9,933 bases of DNA from CAJBLF01 sp964542965 (GTDB taxonomy: Bacteria; Patescibacteriota; Gracilibacteria; Absconditabacterales; Absconditicoccaceae). The position numbers were made by a program, and so were the translations under genes. Where the stretch lies: positions 1 through 9,933 of the forward strand of contig CAZIVH010000032.1 of NCBI GenBank assembly GCA_964542965.1, read 5' to 3'. Of this stretch, positions 5,756 to 9,933 are shown piece by piece. The notes beneath the pieces were generated by a model. It was not told where the DNA came from, did no database searches, and saw only the letters and a program-made list of their open reading frames with translations. Positions within the stretch are counted from its first letter, which is position 1. The number at the start of each line of letters is the position of its first letter.

Positions 5756-8700
5756 TTATTTTTGCGCAAATTTGAGCCATTCTTTCTCTTTTATTACTAA
5801 ATCAGGTTTTTTTAAATTTTCAGCACTTTTAATTTTTTCAATAATCATTATTCCTTTTCGTGCAATATTATAAGCGCCGTTTGCATCTGCATTTTTTGGC
5901 AATATTGGATTTTCAGTTTTTTCATATTCTCTTGAATCATAAAATTTACCATTTTTATCAGTGACAGGAGAAATAAGATAATCCTCTTCAGTATTTGTTT
6001 TGCTATTTCTCATTTGTAAAGTAAGTTTAAATAAATGTAATAACTCTTCAAAAAATTCTTTTTGAGTTTGCATACAAATTAAATCCTTTAGACAACTACC
6101 TGATTGCACATCAATTTTATATTTTTCAAAAAACTTTATAAATTTTTCCGTTAAATTGATTTCTTCACTATCCCATAAATTATTCTTTTTTGAATTTCTA
6201 AAAGTTTTGATTCTAGTCCCATAAGTACAAATAACCCACTTTTGTTTTGTTTCTTCTGATTTTGCATTAAATTTTGAATAATCGTTTACTGCAAATTCAA
6301 AATAGTTTTTTTCAGAATTGAATTTTATTGACTCAAAATTTGAGAAAAACGTTTTTGTTTTTTCAATATTTTCATAGCGAGTATTAAATAAATTTACAAA
6401 TCCTGTGACCGGATCAATTTTGCTGGTATTCCAAGCATTAACATAAAAAAGAAAACCACTTTGTTTCCCCAACTTTTTAAAACTTTCAAATTTATTAGTT
6501 AATTGCAAAGCTTGCAATACTCCGCCAATGGCATTAATCGGTTTTTTCTTATCAACTAAATAATTGAGTTTATCTATCAACATTTTTTCAAACTTTTGAT
6601 ACACTTGTTTTTCAACTTTTTGGCGACCACGCATAAAACCAAAATTTAAGTCTTCCAATACAACAATAGCGTTATTTTCAACCATCAATTCACAAATCTT
6701 ATGTACAACTTGAGAAATATATCCTTCTTTCAATTCTTTTATGGTTTCTATAGTTTTCCAACTTTCACGTTCTTTTTTTCTTTCATCTTCACGCTTATCC
6801 AATAATAAGTGATAATCTGTTTTATATTCATTACCGTTATGTTTATTTAAAATTTCATTAAGTGAAATTTGTTTTTTTATATTGCCGTTTAAATCAATTA
6901 AAGTTAAATAAAGTAAATGCCGCTCACCTCTGTCAATTCCAATAATATGAATATCGTTATTGTTTTTTAAATAACTGTTTACATCGGCATTAAAATCTTT
7001 ATAAATTTCCGGTTGTTGATAGTTTAACTTCAGTGATAAATGAAATTGAAATTTATCAAGTGCGTATCTTCTATTAGAAATGATAGGATATGAAAATTTG
7101 TTTTTTAAAGCAGTTGCATGATGTCCTACTTGCATTATGTGTTCGTTATAATCTAATGATTTTTTTCTAAAAAATATAGAACCTGTTCCTATGTCGATTA
7201 TATTTTGATTAGAATTCATCAAGGCTTTGAAATACATTGTATGTAAATTATCATACCCTCTTGACTCCAGCTTTCTTTGACCTTTTGAAAAAGTTTCAGC
7301 AAAAGACAAATCTTTATTTGAAATTTTAAAAAGTAACAATGGTTTTTGATCTCTATTTAAAACTTTTTCCATTTCATCTTTGCTTACTGAAGAATAGTCA
7401 AATATTTTCTCTTGACTTAGCAAATTAATATCTTCAATAATATCTGTGAATAATTTATAATCTTTTTCCGCAAAATCTTTTGCTTTTGCAACCCGCGACA
7501 ATTTTTCTTTAAAAGTAGCTTTGAACCCCTTAATAATTCTGTTATTTATTGTAATAAAATCTTTTGTTGCTATAATTTTGTTATATTCAGAGAGAGCTTT
7601 TACTTTCAAAAAGTTTAAATATCCACTCGGAGTAAGTATCTTAGAATGTTTCTTGTTTTTTTCATTTTCAACTTCTTGTTTCAAAATAATATTATCTGAA
7701 GTTTCAAGAAATTTATCAAAAACGTTCAATAAATTATCTTTTTCTTCAGAATATGAATTTTCACCAATATAACTATTTCCATAAATAGATTCTGTTTTAA
7801 ACTGGTAATAATCTAATCTTTCAAATTCACTTTTATCCTGTTTAGAAACATTATTAAAATTGCGTAATATCTTTGTATCCGAAGAAATACCTAAATAATA
7901 ATCATACTCATTTATTGCGTTTCTCTTTCTAAATAAATATCCCCCATATTGTGTTCCATTATCTGAATTATCAGTTTTGCTATCAACCCAACCACCCAAA
8001 AAATTTCCTCTATTTTCAAAAAACAATCTAATTTTTTCAACAGAATATGGCTTTTTTGTCATATAATTTCTTACTTTATTATAAAGCGGAGTAATTTTAT
8101 TATCCAATGCTTCCCAATAATGTGTAAATTCACCATAAAATTTTTCATCTTTATCAGATTCATTATTGTTAAAAAGCGGTTTTATAAATCTTTGGATAGC
8201 TTTTAGACTATCTAAAAACAATTTTATTTTTGCAACATCGCTTTTTTCTTGAGACAAATCTTTGTTTGCAGGATAAGGAACTTTCAACAATTCTTCTATA
8301 TTTTTATAATTAGTTTCAAGTTGTGTAAAAAGGTTTTCATTGTCATCTTTTTTGCCAAGATTGATAAAATAATCAGCTATATTTCTTGTGCAAATTTTTC
8401 CATCTTTTTCTATATCACCAAGCAATGACAAACATTCATTCAAATAAACTATAGAAAAGCTTTCTGGATTTCTAAAAAATTTAGATTTTCGTTCATCAAA
8501 TGTCTCTTCATTTTCTTTCTTCTTTTTAGGATTTTCATTAGCATATTTTGTTTCAACAGCTTTTTGCAAAATTGTCCACGAGCCAAACAATTGTTGAGAA
8601 ATATCAGTTAATGTTGCATCATTTTTTAAATAAATTTTATCCAAATTATAATCTTTTAATGTTAATAATAAATCTCTTAAAGAATGTCTTTTCCCAAATG

Positions 8701-9676
8701 GAGAAAATACTTCGTCACATAGTTCTTGATAACATTTTCCAATACTTTCTAAAACTTTATTATCTTCGCCTTTTTTAAATTCTTCAGGAAGCCATGAAAT
8801 AGCATTTCTATCGCTTAAAATTTGCTTAAAAAGTTGTTTTAGTTTTGGAAGTCTATGATTTTTATCTTTTTGTTGTTGATTATAAAGATTGATATATTCA
8901 TTAAGCCCTTGCACCTTAGCTTTACCATTTTCTTCGCTTTTCCCACCAATAATAGCATTATAAACATCAATTTGTTCTTGCGTAAGAAAATTAGAAAATT
9001 GACCAAGCGAGAAAATATCTTCAATTTTATTAACATTTAAATACATTTCCATATCTTTATAAAGTTCTTCAAATTTTTCAACTATAGAAGTGTTTTTGAT
9101 TTGTTTAAAAACATTGATATTATCAATAAATTTTGGCAAATTCTCATGAATAAGACGATATGCAATAGCCGTTGATTTATCTTCTGCTGAATACATATTT
9201 TTACGATTTTCATAAAAACCCGTGAAATAAGTTGTAAAATTGGCAAATTCTTTAACTAATTTTATATTTTCTTCTTTTTCTTTAACAAAATCTATTAAGT
9301 CATTTTTTATTAAATCTTTTGAAAAAATATTTTCATAAATAGAATGTTTGTTGAATCTGTCGGCAATTTCTTTGCGCAATTTCCCTTGCAATTCTTTAAA
9401 TTTTTCTTTTTGTTTTTCATCTCGCTGTTTAATATTGTAATACTCGTTATATTGACTTAACAACTCTTGATTCAACCTGAAATTTGTAAGCGCTTTTTTT
9501 ATAAATACTTTATGATATTCGTCAATTATTTTTTTGACTTTTTTATAATTTTCAGCTCGTTCTTCATCTTGTTTTAAAAGACCGTTTTCTTGAATATAGT
9601 GTAAAGTTTTACCTTGTGGAATTAATTCAAATCTCAATGTTTTTGACAAACTGTATTTATGTACAAAATTTTCCAT
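5756..9676 (-). CDS. cas12a: Cas12a (Cpf1), type V-A CRISPR RNA-guided DNA nuclease
   Basis: Single effector that processes its own pre-crRNA and cuts DNA matched by the guide beside a T-rich PAM. The 1306-residue length is typical of the family. The N-terminus (KYSLSKTLRFELIPQGKT, about residues 7-24) is the family signature of WED-I. REC lobe about 25-525; WED-II about 530-565; PAM-interacting region about 565-690; WED-III to about 885; RuvC and Nuc follow. RuvC residues are D915 (GIDRGERH), E1008 (VLEDLNFGF) and D1264 (ADANGAY); Nuc R1223 is in LQMRNSKT; bridge-helix W973 is in ESWK. All are present, so nuclease activity is expected. Lys567 (GGWVDSK) aligns with a PAM-contacting Lys. Oddities: Ser867 replaces the usual processing Lys, and the loop after GGW is long and divergent. 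ATG at 9676 was chosen because AAGGAG lies 6 bases upstream; a GTG at 9706 is in frame but would run through that site. First gene of the operon; its stop abuts the cas4 ATG. Confidence 0.98.
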   Translation of the reverse strand: MENFVHKYSLSKTLRFELIPQGKTLHYIQENGLLKQDEERAENYKKVKKIIDEYHKVFIKKALTNFRLNQELLSQYNEYYNIKQRDEKQKEKFKELQGKLRKEIADRFNKHSIYENIFSKDLIKNDLIDFVKEKEENIKLVKEFANFTTYFTGFYENRKNMYSAEDKSTAIAYRLIHENLPKFIDNINVFKQIKNTSIVEKFEELYKDMEMYLNVNKIEDIFSLGQFSNFLTQEQIDVYNAIIGGKSEENGKAKVQGLNEYINLYNQQQKDKNHRLPKLKQLFKQILSDRNAISWLPEEFKKGEDNKVLESIGKCYQELCDEVFSPFGKRHSLRDLLLTLKDYNLDKIYLKNDATLTDISQQLFGSWTILQKAVETKYANENPKKKKENEETFDERKSKFFRNPESFSIVYLNECLSLLGDIEKDGKICTRNIADYFINLGKKDDNENLFTQLETNYKNIEELLKVPYPANKDLSQEKSDVAKIKLFLDSLKAIQRFIKPLFNNNESDKDEKFYGEFTHYWEALDNKITPLYNKVRNYMTKKPYSVEKIRLFFENRGNFLGGWVDSKTDNSDNGTQYGGYLFRKRNAINEYDYYLGISSDTKILRNFNNVSKQDKSEFERLDYYQFKTESIYGNSYIGENSYSEEKDNLLNVFDKFLETSDNIILKQEVENEKNKKHSKILTPSGYLNFLKVKALSEYNKIIATKDFITINNRIIKGFKATFKEKLSRVAKAKDFAEKDYKLFTDIIEDINLLSQEKIFDYSSVSKDEMEKVLNRDQKPLLLFKISNKDLSFAETFSKGQRKLESRGYDNLHTMYFKALMNSNQNIIDIGTGSIFFRKKSLDYNEHIMQVGHHATALKNKFSYPIISNRRYALDKFQFHLSLKLNYQQPEIYKDFNADVNSYLKNNNDIHIIGIDRGERHLLYLTLIDLNGNIKKQISLNEILNKHNGNEYKTDYHLLLDKREDERKKERESWKTIETIKELKEGYISQVVHKICELMVENNAIVVLEDLNFGFMRGRQKVEKQVYQKFEKMLIDKLNYLVDKKKPINAIGGVLQALQLTNKFESFKKLGKQSGFLFYVNAWNTSKIDPVTGFVNLFNTRYENIEKTKTFFSNFESIKFNSEKNYFEFAVNDYSKFNAKSEETKQKWVICTYGTRIKTFRNSKKNNLWDSEEINLTEKFIKFFEKYKIDVQSGSCLKDLICMQTQKEFFEELLHLFKLTLQMRNSKTNTEEDYLISPVTDKNGKFYDSREYEKTENPILPKNADANGAYNIARKGIMIIEKIKSAENLKKPDLVIKEKEWLKFAQK

Positions 9677-9682
9677 ATTTTT

Positions 9683-9688
9683 CTCCTT
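9683..9688 (-). promoter_or_regulatory. Ribosome-binding site of cas12a
   Basis: AAGGAG in minus-strand sense, 6 bases before the ATG at 9676. This strong site decides the cas12a start and argues against the in-frame GTG at 9706. Confidence 0.85.
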
Positions 9689-9711
9689 GTATATAAAATC
9701 TGACACAATTC

Positions 9712-9740
9712 AATAAAAAAGTAGCATTTATGGATGTAAA
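9712..9740 (-). promoter_or_regulatory. Probable cas operon promoter
   Basis: On the minus strand TTTACA (9740-9735, 5 of 6 to the -35 consensus) is followed after 17 bases by TTTATT (9717-9712, 4 of 6 to -10). This would give a start near 9705 and a 5' untranslated stretch of about 30 bases before the cas12a ATG. It is the best-spaced pair I found upstream of cas12a, but the -10 is weak and A+T-rich DNA gives false matches. Confidence 0.45.
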
Positions 9741-9766
9741 GACTTTAAGATTTTGAGCGAAACAAA

Positions 9767-9823
9767 ATATCGCAATGGTAAAGTGTACATTGCACGTAAG
9801 TGGTACATGAGCCGTTGCGATAT
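9767..9823. other. 57-base structured hairpin upstream of the cas operon
   Basis: ATATCGCAATGG (9767-9778) and CCGTTGCGATAT (9812-9823) pair along 12 bases with a single T-G mismatch (a wobble pair if RNA on the plus strand). Inside lie TGTAC/GTACA (9784-9788, 9803-9807) and CAC/GTG closing a GTAA loop (9793-9802), a GNRA-type tetraloop in plus sense. It could be a small RNA, the end of a transcript from the right, or an operator near the cas promoter. No known family is recognised. Confidence 0.55.
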
Positions 9824-9933
9824 AAAGTTGTAGCCAAAATATTAAAATCGTTATAAAAATTATACGGAAAAATATTGCGTGGCAAACTCCCTAAACGAAC
9901 ATTCGTACTTCTTGATGTTACTGAAATAAACTT
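9824..9933. other. Right flank, no supported gene
   Basis: Contains the TGTAGCCAAAA direct repeat at 9829-9839. One minus-strand frame is open from the window edge to a stop at 9747-9745 (62 codons, crossing the 57-base hairpin). Its product is rich in Ser, Thr, Asn, Tyr and Cys, has almost no acidic residues and resembles no family I know. It may be the end of an upstream gene or a chance open frame. Confidence 0.3.

Noticed and set aside
7521..7772. Plus-strand open frame opposite cas12a, hydrophobic product
   Set aside because: Lies wholly within cas12a; the Phe/Leu-rich product is the complement of Lys/Glu-rich coding sequence.
8548..9040. Further open frames on both strands within cas12a
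   Set aside because: They overlap the confirmed Cas12a frame and encode low-complexity peptides without family signatures.
5756..9676. Cas12a2 or another type V effector instead of Cas12a
   Set aside because: The Nuc and RuvC motifs (LQMRNSKT, ADANGAY), the N-terminal signature and the operon order all match Cas12a.
9677..9706. Upstream GTG start adding ten residues (SDFIYKEKN) to Cas12a
   Set aside because: The extra codons run through the AAGGAG ribosome-binding site, and the ATG at 9676 gives the normal family N-terminus.

Overview
The window is almost entirely one complete type V-A (Cas12a/Cpf1) CRISPR-Cas locus, with every gene and the array on the minus strand. It comes from a strongly A+T-rich bacterium. 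Clear AAGGAG ribosome-binding sites stand before cas12a and cas2, but nothing here identifies the genus. The only other sequence is a short non-coding flank at each end. The left flank (about 1-330) is visibly richer in G+C than the locus, so the locus boundary probably lies there.

Layout in the direction of transcription (right to left): a flank with a 57-base hairpin (9767-9823) and a probable promoter (9712-9740); cas12a (9676-5756), the crRNA-guided effector; cas4 (5755-5198), cas1 (5204-4233) and cas2 (4228-3953), the spacer-acquisition set; an A+T-rich leader (3952-3841); a CRISPR array (3840-408) of 55 full 36-base repeats, one degenerate terminal repeat and 55 spacers of 25-28 bases; then a structured region with a likely intrinsic terminator (263-239). 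The genes are packed so tightly (cas12a stop directly against cas4 ATG, cas4/cas1 overlap of 7 bases, cas1-cas2 gap of 4 bases) that they form one operon. No tracrRNA is expected for type V-A and none was seen.

How it works together: Cas4-Cas1-Cas2 would select, trim and integrate new spacers at the leader end (base 3840/3841). The array is transcribed leftward, and Cas12a would cut the precursor at each UCUAC-UAUU-GUAGA hairpin and use the resulting guides against DNA with its RuvC nuclease. All RuvC and Nuc catalytic residues are present, so the effector should be active.

The system type is known. The points worth a second look are: (1) the terminal repeat has diverged but keeps its Cas12a hairpin through a compensatory base-pair change, and the pseudo-guide after it partly matches the cas12a promoter next to a TTTA, as a self-regulating guide might; (2) Cas12a has Ser where the family has a catalytic Lys for crRNA processing, and a divergent PAM-interacting region; (3) inverted repeats sit on the leader-repeat junction; (4) one spacer reads as an intrinsic terminator inside the array; (5) spacers are duplicated and nearly duplicated; (6) there are unexplained structured elements and an 11-base direct repeat in the two flanks.
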